Positions 17,939 to 30,337 of a stretch of 64,000 nt of DNA are shown piece after piece (the first letter of the stretch is position 1; each line of letters opens with the position of its first letter). Source of the DNA: Bacillota bacterium (GTDB lineage Bacteria > Bacillota > UBA4882 > UBA8346); assembly GCA_023400055.1 (NCBI GenBank), contig JAEXFN010000046.1:11883-75882 (forward strand), given 5' to 3'. A program made the position numbers and the translations under genes. The notes beneath the pieces were generated by a model. It did not search any database and was not told the origin of the DNA. It saw nothing but the letters and a program-made list of their open reading frames with translations.

Positions 17939-18170
17939 ATATCCAATCATACTGTGGCGGAATCGTTCCGGGTCCATCGGCCGGGCCTGGATAAAACTAT
18001 TTTCCAATTATCTCCCAGGAGGGAAAAGATTAGATAATCCATTGACCATTTTTTCAATTGCCTGTACTATTAATAATAAATCATATGATTTGCGGTTTTC
18101 GTTGCCCAATAATTTTAAGGATCTATTTTCGCGCAGCTTGGCTGCAATACTTAAGAAAGGACTTATTGCG

Positions 18171-19787
18171 ATGCTGAAATTGAGCAAACAGGGTATCCAA
18201 AATAAACAGCCATGGCAAGAGGCAGGGGTTGAACTGCCGGAATTCGATTACGACCGGGTCGTGGCCAACACCAAGGAGAATCCGACCTGGGTCCATTTTG
18301 GAGCGGGGAACATCTTCCGGGGTTTTCCGGCGGTATTGCAACAAAAGCTGCTCAATACGGGCAAAGCCGCTACCGGGATCGTGGCGGTGGAGACCTATGA
18401 TTTCGAGATTATCGACCGGATCTACCGGCCCTACGACAATTTGAGCCTGCTGGCGATCATGAATCCCGACGGCACCCTGGCCAAGAAAGTGGTCGCCAGC
18501 ATCAGCGAGGGTTTGGTCGGCGACGTTTCCCGGCCCGATGACTGGCGGCGGTTGCAGGAGATCTTCACCAAGCCGAGCCTGCAGATGGCCAGTTTCACCA
18601 TCACCGAGAAAGGTTATAGCTTAAAGAAGCTTTCCGGCGAATACCTCCCGGATGTGATCCAGGACATGCAGGACGGACCGGAAAAACCCCGCCACGTCAT
18701 GGCCAAAGTGGCGGCCTTGGCTTATACCCGTTACCAGAACGGCCAGCTGCCCATCGCATTCGTCAGCATGGATAATTGTTCCCACAATGGTCAGAAGCTT
18801 CACGACGCGGTGGTCGAAATCGTCGCCAAGTGGGTGGAAAACGGTCGGGTGGAAAAAGAGTTCCTGGCCTATATCAACGCGCCGGAGAAGGTCGCCTTTC
18901 CCTGGTCGATGATTGACAAGATTACGCCCCGGCCTTCGGATACGGTGAAAGCGGCGCTAAATTCCATTGGTTTCGCCGACACCGAGATCGTCTGCACCGC
19001 TAAAAACACCTATATCGCCCCGTTCGTCAACGCCGAAGGTCCACAGTACCTGGTGGTCGAGGACAGCTTCCCCAACGGGCGGCTGCCACTGGAGCTGGCC
19101 GGAATATTATTCACCGACCGCGGGACGGTGGACCGGGTCGAGAAGATGAAGGTTTGCACCTGTCTGAATCCATTGCATACGGCTTTGGCGGTATATGGTT
19201 GCCTACTTGGCTACACCTTGATCGCCGATGAGATGAAAGATGGCCAGTTGAAGAAGCTGGTGGAAAAGATCGGCTATGACGAGGGCCTGCCGGTGGTGGT
19301 CAACCCCGGCGTGGTCGATCCCAAGAATTTTATCCGGGAAGTCATCGAGGAGCGGTTCCCCAACCCCTATATTCCCGATACGCCGCAGCGGATCGCCTCC
19401 GATACCTCGATGAAAGTGGGGATTCGTTTCGGCGAGACCATCAAGGCGTATCGCGGCCGCCCGGATCTCGACGCCGCCAGCCTCAGCTACATTCCGCTGG
19501 CGATCGCCGGCTGGTGCCGCTATCTGCTGGGCCTGAACGATCAGGGCGAAGCGATGCAACTGAGCCCCGATCCGATGCTCGATGTCCTGAAGTCTTATCT
19601 CTCCGGAGTGCAGCTGGGCCAACCGGGATCGGTCGGCGCGTCCCTGCAACCGATTCTGTCCAATCAAAGCCTGTTCGGCTCCGATCTTTATGAAGTCGGC
19701 CTCGGAACGAAGGTCGAGGGCTATTTCGCGGAACTGATCGCCGGTCCGGGCGCGGTCCGGGCGACGCTGCAAAAATATTTGGGCTAA
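18171..19787 (+). CDS. Mannitol dehydrogenase-family oxidoreductase (fructuronate reductase-like)
   Basis: 538 residues. The N-terminal nucleotide-binding segment VHFGAGNIFRGF and the conserved central region with NPLHTALAVYGCLLGY, which includes the family His and Asn/Lys active-site surroundings (KVCTCLNPLH), place it in the polyol dehydrogenase family with mannitol, fructuronate (UxuB) and tagaturonate (UxaB) reductases. The reading frame is open from 18042, but AAAGGA sits 10 bases before the ATG at 18171 and the extra 43 residues look non-homologous. With the next gene (diketogulonate reductase-like) it suggests use of sugar acids or uronates. No kinase, dehydratase or transporter for that route is adjacent. 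Confidence 0.85.
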   Translation: MLKLSKQGIQNKQPWQEAGVELPEFDYDRVVANTKENPTWVHFGAGNIFRGFPAVLQQKLLNTGKAATGIVAVETYDFEIIDRIYRPYDNLSLLAIMNPDGTLAKKVVASISEGLVGDVSRPDDWRRLQEIFTKPSLQMASFTITEKGYSLKKLSGEYLPDVIQDMQDGPEKPRHVMAKVAALAYTRYQNGQLPIAFVSMDNCSHNGQKLHDAVVEIVAKWVENGRVEKEFLAYINAPEKVAFPWSMIDKITPRPSDTVKAALNSIGFADTEIVCTAKNTYIAPFVNAEGPQYLVVEDSFPNGRLPLELAGILFTDRGTVDRVEKMKVCTCLNPLHTALAVYGCLLGYTLIADEMKDGQLKKLVEKIGYDEGLPVVVNPGVVDPKNFIREVIEERFPNPYIPDTPQRIASDTSMKVGIRFGETIKAYRGRPDLDAASLSYIPLAIAGWCRYLLGLNDQGEAMQLSPDPMLDVLKSYLSGVQLGQPGSVGASLQPILSNQSLFGSDLYEVGLGTKVEGYFAELIAGPGAVRATLQKYLG

Positions 19788-19811
19788 ATAACCGCTGGCG
19801 CGGTTGGTGCG

Positions 19812-19877
19812 ATGAACTAAATTCCGGCCGGGTTCCCGTTTCTGATGCGGGAAGCAGCGGGATTTAGTTCATTTTTA
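19812..19877 (+). terminator. Strong two-part terminator hairpin
   Basis: ATGAACTAAATTCC (19812-19825) pairs with GGGATTTAGTTCAT (19859-19872) with one mismatch; a nested stem TTCCCG/CGGGAA sits inside at 19833-19853. A T-run follows. Confidence 0.85.
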
Positions 19878-19948
19878 TATGAAGGGTATCCGGTGACAAA
19901 CCGGCCTTCCGTCTGAATTTCACTATTTTATATTAGGAGCAAAACGAG

Positions 19949-20956
19949 ATGCAACGGATTCCTTTTGAGGTCATGAAAGCGGAGATCAAACGCGTTTTCG
20001 TCGCGGCGGGCATGCCCGAGGCGAAAGCGGAGATTTGCGCCCAGGTTCACACCGAGAGCAGCCGGGACGGGGTCTATTCGCACGGGCTGAACCGGGTGGC
20101 GCGGTTCGTCGATTATATCAAAAAAGGCTGGGTCGATGTTAACGCCGAGCCGACGCTGGTGAAAAAGGCCGGGCTGCTCGAAAACTACGACGGTCACCGC
20201 GGGCCGGGCATTCTCAACGCCAAGTTCGCCATGAACCGCGCGGTCGCCAGCGCCAGGGAACAAGGGATCGCCATAGTGACCTTGCGAAACACCACCCACT
20301 GGATGCGGGGCGGAACCTACGGCTGGGACGCGGCCGACCAGGGATTCATCGGGATCTGCTGGACCAACACCGAGTCCTGCATGCCGGCCTGGGGCGGTCA
20401 GGATCCGCGCCTGGGGAACAACCCGTTCATCATGGCGGTCCCCCGCCAGGAAGGCCACATCGTGCTGGACATGGCCATGTCCCAATATTCTTACGGCAAA
20501 TTGCAGGTGACCCGGCTAAAGAATGAGTCGCTGCCCTATCCCGGCGGTTTTGATAAGCAAGGCAACCTCACCCGGGAGCCCGGCGCGATCGAGGAAAGCA
20601 TGCGCATTCTGCCGATGGGCTATTGGAAAGGATCGGGCTTTGCGATCCTGCTGGACGTCATCGCCGCCGTCCTGGCCGGAGGATTGGCCACTGCGGGCAT
20701 CGATCAGGTCCACGCCGGCAGTTGCGGCAGCTGCTGCCAGGTCTTCATGGCGATCGATCCCTATCAGATCGGCGGCCGGGAGTTCGTCGCAGCGACCCTG
20801 AATCAGACGGTGGCTTATATCAAAGCTTCCGAACCGGCCGCCGAAGGTCAGGAAGTGTTCTTCCCCGGCGAACTGTCGGCGCGCACCCGGCAGGAGAACC
20901 TGGAAAAAGGAATTCCGGTCGATGAGGGCGTTTGGCAGCAAGTGCTGAGTCTGTAA
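19949..20956 (+). CDS. dlgD: 2,3-diketo-L-gulonate reductase-like (malate/lactate dehydrogenase family 2)
   Basis: 335 residues. It matches the YiaK/DlgD pattern throughout: VYSHGLNR with the catalytic His near residue 44, LRNTTHWMRGG, GYIGICWTN-type segment FIGICWTNTE, and RILPMGYWKGSG. This family has an unusual NADH-binding fold unrelated to the Rossmann type. The E. coli enzyme reduces 2,3-diketo-L-gulonate in ascorbate/lyxose metabolism; close relatives reduce other 2-oxo acids, so the exact substrate is inferred. TTAGGAG precedes the ATG. It is separated from the UxuB-like gene by a strong terminator, so it has its own promoter. Confidence 0.85.
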   Translation: MQRIPFEVMKAEIKRVFVAAGMPEAKAEICAQVHTESSRDGVYSHGLNRVARFVDYIKKGWVDVNAEPTLVKKAGLLENYDGHRGPGILNAKFAMNRAVASAREQGIAIVTLRNTTHWMRGGTYGWDAADQGFIGICWTNTESCMPAWGGQDPRLGNNPFIMAVPRQEGHIVLDMAMSQYSYGKLQVTRLKNESLPYPGGFDKQGNLTREPGAIEESMRILPMGYWKGSGFAILLDVIAAVLAGGLATAGIDQVHAGSCGSCCQVFMAIDPYQIGGREFVAATLNQTVAYIKASEPAAEGQEVFFPGELSARTRQENLEKGIPVDEGVWQQVLSL

Positions 20957-20980
20957 AAGGAAATCCGCTTGGTGAAGAAC

Positions 20981-21020
20981 GTTTCAGCCCGGTGTGGATC
21001 GCATGCCGGGCTGAAACTTT
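20981..21020 (+). terminator. Terminator-like hairpin after dlgD
   Basis: GTTTCAGCCCGG (20981-20992) and CCGGGCTGAAAC (21006-21017) form a perfect 12-bp stem, followed only by TTT. It lies 24 bases after the stop and directly before array 2. Confidence 0.7.
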
Positions 21021-21039
21021 GGGCAGAAGGAAGCTGGAG

Positions 21040-21333
21040 AAAGCTTCTCATGGGTTGGGAAAGCCTTGCCAAGGCTTGAAGGGATCTTCTCAACGTTTAA
21101 GAGGATCTCCCCGACGCCTGAGAGGATCTTCTGAACGTTTGAGAAGATCCTCCTAACGCTTGGGAGGATCTTCTCAACGTTTGGGAGGAACTTTCCGAGG
21201 GTTGGGCGGGACTTCCCGGCGTTTGGGCGGGTCCTCCCGAGAGCCGGGCACCTTTTCCCGCGGTTTGGCGGTGCATTCCGGGGTCTTGGGCGGCCTCGCG
21301 CAAATCCCGGGACGGTTTTGCCGCGGCTTTGGG
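21040..21333. repeat. Degenerate 21-bp-period tandem array (array 2)
   Basis: About 14 units of exactly 21 bases (21040, 21061, 21082, 21103 ... 21313). The best conserved units (21082-21186) approximate GGATCTTCTCAACGTTTGGG; units toward the right drift to GC-rich versions such as GGACTTCCCGGCGTTTGGG while the period is kept. AACGTT lies in the middle of several units. The array is open in all three plus frames over long stretches, giving SSQRLRG-like heptad ORFs that I do not consider genes. Confidence 0.8.
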
Positions 21334-21499
21334 AAAGCGGCGGCCGTTGCAGCCGGGAATGAGCCGCCGCAGGCGAAATTTATTCAAAAATGGCGAAAAA
21401 TTTTAAATTTGGACATAAAAACGTTTAAATTATCAAAGATTAAACCGGGATGCTTGTTATTTTTTTGTAAAAGGACTTTCGGACCCCTATAAAATGCGC

Positions 21500-21553
21500 T
21501 ATGATAGGAAGGGTAATATTTTGGGAACATTATGTCAACCAGATAATGTTTCC
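21500..21553 (+). promoter_or_regulatory. Candidate promoter -10 and operator upstream of PFOR gene
   Basis: A -10-like TATGAT lies at 21500-21505 without a good -35. Starting 18 bases after it, GGAACATTAT (21524-21533) and ATAATGTTTCC (21543-21553) form an inverted repeat with a 9-base spacer, the placement expected for a repressor site or an RNA stem in the 5' leader. It is not the known Rex operator sequence. Confidence 0.4.
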
Positions 21554-21606
21554 GTATGATTTACTATTTATCCTGCCGGTTTATTTATATTTAAGGAGGA
21601 AGACAT

Positions 21607-25122
<3,516 letters not shown>

Positions 25123-25144
25123 GCCACCGCTTGCGCAAAGCATT

Positions 25145-25182
25145 AAAAAACCAAGGCTGGATCGTTCAGCCTTGGTTTTTTT
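25145..25182 (+). terminator. Terminator of PFOR gene
   Basis: AAAAAACCAAGGCTG (25145-25159) and CAGCCTTGGTTTTTT (25167-25181) form a perfect stem that includes the A/T tracts, so it can work in both directions. Confidence 0.92.
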
Positions 25183-25465
25183 ACGATCAAATGCCGGCCG
25201 CTGCTTCCGGAGGTCGGAGAGCGATTTCGGGATGCGGATGATATTTTTTACATACGAAGATGATATTTTTCGGGTACGAAAACAATACTTCAGACCCGGC
25301 TTTTCGCGGTATAATATCAATCATAAGAGTTGTCTTTCATTGGAGAGTCCGTCGGTGAAACCGACGGACTTTCGGTCAGGGTCAACGCTCGATTGCTCAA
25401 GCCCGGTTTCCTATGCAGAGCCAACTTGATAGTCACCTTTTTTACGATGGCGGAGCGATTTTCGG
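25183..25465. other. Intergenic region with strong hairpin
   Basis: Two direct copies of a 22-base AT-rich segment GATGATATTTTT...TACGAA lie at about 25238-25281. AGTCCGTCGGT (25346-25356) and ACCGACGGACT (25360-25370) form a perfect 11-bp hairpin with loop GAA, followed by TTC only. No gene seen. Confidence 0.5.
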
Positions 25466-26056
25466 TCAGGCCTCGGGCGTCGAGCTAGTCAGGGGGATTT
25501 CCGGACTGAGTTCCCGGTAGAGCACGGCCATACCCGCCGCGCCCACCGGCATGGTCAGGATGACCGGAAGGATGAAGATGAAGAGGCCGATCCAGGATAA
25601 AATGGAGACGATCAGGCCGAAGAGCCAGAGCGGCCAGAAATGCCGGCCGAAGCAGTCCAGAGCCGTCCGGAGCGCGACGAAGGGCTCGCTCTTCCGCTCG
25701 ACCACCAATCCGATGGCCAGTGCGAAGATTCCGTACCAGACCGGGCCGAGCAGCAGCGCGACTAGCCAGCCGATGCTCGGAATGTGACTCAATGCTAAAC
25801 CGATAACCCAAAGCAGCAGGCTGACGATTAAGGTCGGCGCGAACTGATCAAAATGGGCGAAAATCTCGCTGAATTGCGGCTTTTCATTCCGCAACAGTTT
25901 TAGCTCCAGAATCAGCAGGCCGCCGCCGAGCGGACCGGCCAGGATTCCGAAAGTGACACAGGAAAGGATCCCCACCACCAGGGTCGCCGCCAACAAGAGG
26001 CCAAAGTTTTTGAAGTATAGCTCGATACTCTGTTGTAACGCTTTTCCAAAATCCAT
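25466..26056 (-). CDS. Integral membrane protein of unknown function
   Basis: 196 residues with about five hydrophobic segments, beginning MDFGKALQQSIELYFKNFG, a cytoplasmic amphipathic start common in DUF975/YciC-like membrane proteins. A repeated pattern of Gly-rich helices (FGILAGPLGGGLLI; PSIGWLVALLLGPVWYG) and a cytoplasmic FVALRTALDCFGRHFW segment is seen, as in proteins that occur in two duplicated halves. GAGAGGTGGGAAG precedes the ATG. No enzymatic motif is visible. Confidence 0.75.
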   Translation of the reverse strand: MDFGKALQQSIELYFKNFGLLLAATLVVGILSCVTFGILAGPLGGGLLILELKLLRNEKPQFSEIFAHFDQFAPTLIVSLLLWVIGLALSHIPSIGWLVALLLGPVWYGIFALAIGLVVERKSEPFVALRTALDCFGRHFWPLWLFGLIVSILSWIGLFIFILPVILTMPVGAAGMAVLYRELSPEIPLTSSTPEA

Positions 26057-26196
26057 CGCTTCCCACCTCTCGATTTAATGGATTGCCCAATCCGTTCGGA
26101 CCCGATACCCTGGTATAAAATATGCGGCAAAGCGATCGAGCAGACTAGCGGCAGTAAGTTCGAGAGAAGAAAGTAAAACTTCCGTATTATAGAAGA

Positions 26197-26230
26197 AGAA
26201 AAACCGCCCTTCTTGAAGAGCGGTTTTTCT
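26197..26230 (-). terminator. Bidirectional terminator of the kinase-like gene
   Basis: AGAAAAACCGC (26197-26207) and GCGGTTTTTCT (26220-26230) form a perfect stem with T-runs on both strands. It is 31 bases past the stop of the minus-strand gene ending at 26261. Confidence 0.85.
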
Positions 26231-26260
26231 TTGGCCAATGTTCGGGAACCGGCGAAAAAC

Positions 26261-26827
26261 TTATTGTCCTTGCGACCAGACCTTGAAACGGTCTACGATG
26301 ACCTCGGCGACTTCTTCCGGGGTTTGATGGGTCGTATCGATGATCAAGTGATAGTTGTGGGGATCGGTGCAGTCGATGCCGTATTTCTTCAAATAGCGTT
26401 GTTTTTCACTCTGATGGCGGGCCAGGATCTTTTGCATCGCCTCATCGACCGAGGCATATTCTTCGGCGTCGCCGCGGCGGTGATCATTGAAGATCCGGGT
26501 CGCAGCGGCCCGGGGATCGACGGTCAGATGGACCTTAAACGAATGGGGCACGAAATACCAGCCGAGCCGGGAATCGAAGATGATGGGTTCCGGCGCCTCG
26601 CCCATCCGGGCCATGGCCTCGTCCATTTCTTCATCGAGCGGATGGGTCTCCGAGTAGCGGTTGAGTTCAAGGATGGTCATCTTGCGGTCCTCGGCCAGTT
26701 TCCGCCAGGCTTCTCCCATGGAATATATGCGAAACTCCGGCAGCTTCTGCAGCAGCAGTTTACAAACCGTACTCTTGCCGCTCCCCAGATCCCCGGAGAC
26801 GGCAATTTTTAAATTAACGTCGGTCAT
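26261..26827 (-). CDS. Cytidylate kinase-like P-loop protein
   Basis: 188 residues. The N-terminal P-loop SGDLGSGKSTVCKLL, a LID/NMP-binding region, and IIFDSRLGWYFVPHSFKVHLTVDPRAAATRI organised as in (d)CMP kinase-like proteins (AAA_17/18). A long charged helix (KILARHQSEKQRYLKKYGID) and the terminal LIIDTTHQTPEEVAEVI strand-helix match archaeal-type CMP kinases. It probably phosphorylates a nucleoside monophosphate, though family members of unproven activity are common. It stands alone, 763 bases from serS on the other strand. Confidence 0.75.
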   Translation of the reverse strand: MTDVNLKIAVSGDLGSGKSTVCKLLLQKLPEFRIYSMGEAWRKLAEDRKMTILELNRYSETHPLDEEMDEAMARMGEAPEPIIFDSRLGWYFVPHSFKVHLTVDPRAAATRIFNDHRRGDAEEYASVDEAMQKILARHQSEKQRYLKKYGIDCTDPHNYHLIIDTTHQTPEEVAEVIVDRFKVWSQGQ

Positions 26828-27590
26828 TTTGGCTCCTGAATACTTAATTTTATTACAATTTTACTAAGAGATTAAGAAAATGGCAAGAATTTAAATTGGC
26901 CGGACTCCCTTAGGATTGACTCAGCTTGTGAAATTAATCCCGGCGAAGCCTCTTCTATTGACAGTCATCCCGAATTGAGCTATTTTTAAGGGGTATTGGC
27001 AAAAATCGGGCCCGTAGAAGTTATTTGTTATTTAATTTTTTAATTGTAAAGTAACTTAGTAGACGGAGGATAAACCGAACTCACCCCCCAGTTAATTTGG
27101 TGTTTTTTGATTGGCCCTACTTTCCCCCTCTCTTTTTAGGTGATTTATCAGGCCGTCTTGTCAGAAAGAGAGGGGGAGCCAGGGGGTGAGTTCGGTTTTG
27201 AAAACTGGCACGTTGAACGTATTACTGACGAGGTTATTTCGGGATATTTTTATTTGCGGAGCTAACATAATCATCAGTTTTAATTCAATGAAATCGAGTC
27301 CCGGAGTTTAAAATATTACCGGAAGCGGATCGCTTGCCGAGGGACGCGGGAATAATGATAAATGAAGGGCGGAATTGCCATTTCAGTTTAATTAATCTAT
27401 AATGAATGAGGAACTTTAAAAGCCAGGTGATAGAGTCGCTTCAATTGGAAAATCGCTTTGCAAGTTCTAAAACGACTTTATCCTTAGCTTTTCTGAGCTT
27501 TTGGGATCACTCTGACCTTCGGCAGGGTTTATCACAACGCTTTTAGGCGATGACGGAACAGATCCCTTGAAAATAAAGGAGTGGCTACTG
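26828..27590. other. 763-bp intergenic region
   Basis: AT-rich; contains the foldback element described separately (27072-27198) and otherwise nothing I can identify. The 160 bases before serS have no T-box consensus, in contrast to the leuA leader. Confidence 0.5.
27072..27198. repeat. Foldback (nested inverted-repeat) element, 127 bp
   Basis: Outer arms AAACCGAACTCACCCCC (27072-27088) and GGGGGTGAGTTCGGTTT (27182-27198) are perfect 17-bp reverse complements. Inner arms TCCCCCTCTCTTT (27123-27135) and AAAGAGAGGGGGA (27165-27177) are perfect 13-bp reverse complements. The element has no coding potential and looks like a MITE or a dispersed intergenic palindrome; the GAGAGGGGGAGCCAGGGGGTGA-like arm resembles intergenic repeats I have seen in other bacterial genomes. 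Confidence 0.75.
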
Positions 27591-28865
27591 ATGCTCGATA
27601 TTAAACTGGTAAGAACCGAACCGGAAAAAGTTCGGGCCGGCATGGCGAAACGCGGCGCGAAAGTGCCGCTGGATGAATTTTTGGCCTTGGACGAGGAGCG
27701 CCGCAAAGGGTTAGCCCAGGTCGAACAGTTGAAAAACCGCCGCAACGTGGTATCCAAAGAGGTAGGCCGCCTGAAGTCCCAAGGCCAGGACGCTTCGGCC
27801 ATCATCCGGGAGATGCAGGAGGTCGGCGAGCAGATCGGCCGGCTGGATGGGGAGATTCGGGAGATCGAAGAACGGTTGCAACAGATCCTATTGGTGATCC
27901 CCAACCTGCCCCACGAATCGGTGCCGGTGGGCAAGGATGAGACCGAAAACAAGGTCGTCCGGACCTGGGGCAAACCGCGCCAGTTCGATTTCGAGCCGAA
28001 GACCCACGACGAAGTCGGCGTCGCCCTGGGGATGATGGATTTCGAACGGGCCGCCAAGATCAGCGGCGCCCGGTTCGTGGTCATGCGCCGGTGGGGCGCC
28101 CGTCTGGAACGGTCTTTGTTCAACTTCATGCTGGATCTGCATACCCGGGAACACGGTTACACGGAGATTTTCCCGCCTTTCCTGGTCAACCGGGCTTCGA
28201 TGATCGGTACGGGCCAGCTCCCCAAGTTCGAGGAGGACATGTTCAAATGCACGCCTGGCGATTTTTATATGATCCCCACCGCTGAGGTACCCGTAACCAA
28301 CTTGCACCGGGATGAGATCCTGGAGGCCGAGGCCCTGCCGATCAAGTATGCGGCCTACACTGCGTGCTTCCGGGCCGAGGCCGGTTCCGCCGGAAGGGAT
28401 ACCCGCGGGATCATCCGTCAGCACCAATTCAATAAAGTGGAGCTGGTCAAGTTCACCAAACCGGAAGCTTCATACGCCGAACACGAGACACTGGTCCACG
28501 ACGCCGAAGCGGTGCTGCAGGCCCTGGGCCTGCCCTACCGGACGGTCTTGTTGTGCAGCGGCGATCAGGGCTTTTCGGCCGCCAAATGTTATGATCTGGA
28601 GGTTTGGCTGCCCAGTTTCCATACCTACCGGGAGATCTCCAGTTGCAGCAATTTCGAGGATTTCCAGGCGCGCCGGGCTAACATCCGCTACCGGCCGGCG
28701 GCCGGGGCCAAACCCGAGTTCGTGCACACCCTGAACGGTTCCGGCGTCGCCGTCGGCCGCGCCGTGGCCGCCATTTTGGAAAACTACCAAAATGCCGACG
28801 GCAGCGTCACAGTGCCCGAGGCGCTCCGGCCTTACCTGGGAACCGATCGGATTGCAGCTGAATAA
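27591..28865 (+). CDS. serS: Seryl-tRNA synthetase
   Basis: 424 residues. An N-terminal helical hairpin (coiled-coil arm, about residues 30-100, LAQVEQLKNRRNVVSKEV) that contacts tRNA-Ser is followed by the class II catalytic core: motif 2 ACFRAEAGSAGRDTRG and motif 3 LNGSGVAVGRAVAAILEN. The ATG at 27591 has AAAGGAG 9 bases upstream; an in-frame TTG at 27567 overlaps that ribosome site and is rejected. It lies between pdxT and dnaX as in many Bacillota. It charges tRNA-Ser and tRNA-Sec. Confidence 0.96.
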   Translation: MLDIKLVRTEPEKVRAGMAKRGAKVPLDEFLALDEERRKGLAQVEQLKNRRNVVSKEVGRLKSQGQDASAIIREMQEVGEQIGRLDGEIREIEERLQQILLVIPNLPHESVPVGKDETENKVVRTWGKPRQFDFEPKTHDEVGVALGMMDFERAAKISGARFVVMRRWGARLERSLFNFMLDLHTREHGYTEIFPPFLVNRASMIGTGQLPKFEEDMFKCTPGDFYMIPTAEVPVTNLHRDEILEAEALPIKYAAYTACFRAEAGSAGRDTRGIIRQHQFNKVELVKFTKPEASYAEHETLVHDAEAVLQALGLPYRTVLLCSGDQGFSAAKCYDLEVWLPSFHTYREISSCSNFEDFQARRANIRYRPAAGAKPEFVHTLNGSGVAVGRAVAAILENYQNADGSVTVPEALRPYLGTDRIAAE

Positions 28866-28889
28866 GGAAACACAGCGCGCTATTCATCG

Positions 28890-28932
28890 AAGAAGCCATT
28901 CGTCCGCACCGGGCGAACGGCTTCTTTTATTT
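28890..28932. terminator. Convergent terminator between serS and CapA-like gene
   Basis: AAGAAGCCATTCGTCC (28890-28905) pairs with GGGCGAACGGCTTCTT (28911-28926) with one mismatch and one wobble, followed by TTTATTT. It serves serS; its right arm abuts the stop codon of the opposing gene. Confidence 0.8.
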
Positions 28933-30018
28933 ACGGATTTCGATCGTCCCAATATCGTCACGATAATGGATAACCGTCTTAAACTCTGCCGAGCGTTTCC
29001 GCAAGTCATGGATGACCCGTTCGGCGTCGGGGCCGTGGCGGAGCTGAGTCTGGAAAGCCACTTGGTAATTATCGACGTTGACTGGATAAAGCTTAGCTCG
29101 GACGGGACCCCGCCGGTCGAAATCAACCGCCAGGATGATACTGTCGCTGCATTGCCGGGAGTAGGAGGCAAAGAGAAAATTCCCCAAGCTATAAGCGATA
29201 AGACCCCCGTGATATACCTCCAGTCCCTGCAAAACATGGGGATGATGCCCGACCACCAGCGCGGCGCCGGCATCAATGCACCAGTGAGCGAAGTCCTTCT
29301 GGTACGCCAAGGGCGCGGTCTTAAGCTCCTCACCCCAGTGAAAGGCGACGATGACCTCATCGGCGACCGTTTTGGCCTTTTGAATATCCGCGGTAAAGAT
29401 GGCGGGATCGCCGTGGGCGGTACCCGGACGGCTGGCGGTGGCCCAAAATTCCGCCGGAAAGGTTTGGGAGTAGGCGAGGAAAGCGAAGCGCCGCCCGTCA
29501 TTACCGGTGAGAACCACGGCCTTCCGGGCCGCCGCTTGATTCATCCCCGCCCCGGCGTGGGCGATATGGGCCTGCCGCAAAGTGAATAGAGTATCTTCCA
29601 GCCCCAATGGGCCGTAATCCAGCATATGATTGTTGGCGAGCGTGACCAGATCGAAACCCGCGGCGACCAGGCTTCGGACCGTTCGGGGATCCGAGCGCAG
29701 CAACCATTTCTTGGGAACATAGACCGAGCCGCGACCGGTAAAGGGACTTTCCTGATTCCCAAACAGAAGGGTCGCCGATTGCAAAACCGCTTTGGTACCG
29801 GCCCACGGGTATCCCGGATCGGCGATTAAACGTTTCTCGATGCCGCTGAAATTCAGATCGCCCACTGCCATCAGCCGGTTCAGCGACCGGCTGGGTTGCA
29901 GCCCAATGGCAGCTGCGGTCCCGGGGCGTCGCGTATCGCTGTCCGTTCCTAGGCCCGTGCCACTATGGAAAAGAATCAATAGAAGCAAAAAGATTATCAG
30001 TGATTGCTTAATTTTCAT
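28927..30018 (-). CDS. CapA/PgsA-family exported metallophosphatase-like protein
   Basis: 363 residues. An N-terminal hydrophobic segment (LIIFLLLLILF) acts as signal or anchor. The PGA_cap domain is seen in order: AVGDLNFSG, the FGNQESP strand (family NLE equivalent changed to NQE), LANNHMLDYG, FHWGEEL and VVGHHPHVLQG with GNFLF. The fold is that of calcineurin-like phosphoesterases. B. subtilis PgsA/CapA takes part in poly-gamma-glutamate synthesis, but no capB/capC homologues are nearby, so this is probably one of the many stand-alone CapA proteins acting at the cell surface. Confidence 0.87.
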   Translation of the reverse strand: MKIKQSLIIFLLLLILFHSGTGLGTDSDTRRPGTAAAIGLQPSRSLNRLMAVGDLNFSGIEKRLIADPGYPWAGTKAVLQSATLLFGNQESPFTGRGSVYVPKKWLLRSDPRTVRSLVAAGFDLVTLANNHMLDYGPLGLEDTLFTLRQAHIAHAGAGMNQAAARKAVVLTGNDGRRFAFLAYSQTFPAEFWATASRPGTAHGDPAIFTADIQKAKTVADEVIVAFHWGEELKTAPLAYQKDFAHWCIDAGAALVVGHHPHVLQGLEVYHGGLIAYSLGNFLFASYSRQCSDSIILAVDFDRRGPVRAKLYPVNVDNYQVAFQTQLRHGPDAERVIHDLRKRSAEFKTVIHYRDDIGTIEIRK

Positions 30019-30337
30019 GGCCTGTCCGGTAAATCATCATTTTAAATTTTTTTGATCCATAATTTAATTATATTCGCTTAATAATTCAATTTTTTAGAAC
30101 GAGAATTTAATTATGAGATTCATTTCTTGGGCAATTATTTAATTTTTAATGGTGAATCGGCTGGCGTCCACCCTGACAATACTATGGCATAGTCGTCAAC
30201 GGCTGTCAAGTTTGGGGAGAATTGGCCGCGTCCTGCCGGTTGGCTGTTCAAATTCATCCATTTGCAAGGGTTTATTTTCATTTGAAGGGTTTATTCAAGA
30301 AACGATTGGGGAAAATAACCCCGAGGTGATTAACAAT
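30019..30337. other. AT-rich intergenic region
   Basis: No gene. A dyad ACTATG-G-CATAGT (30181-30193), flanked by TGAC (30174) and GTCA (30195), could be an operator for the downstream TM1266-like gene; no clear promoter was found. Confidence 0.35.

Noticed and set aside
27430..27590. T-box leader for serS
   Set aside because: No GGGTGGNACC-like core or terminator-antiterminator pair was found.
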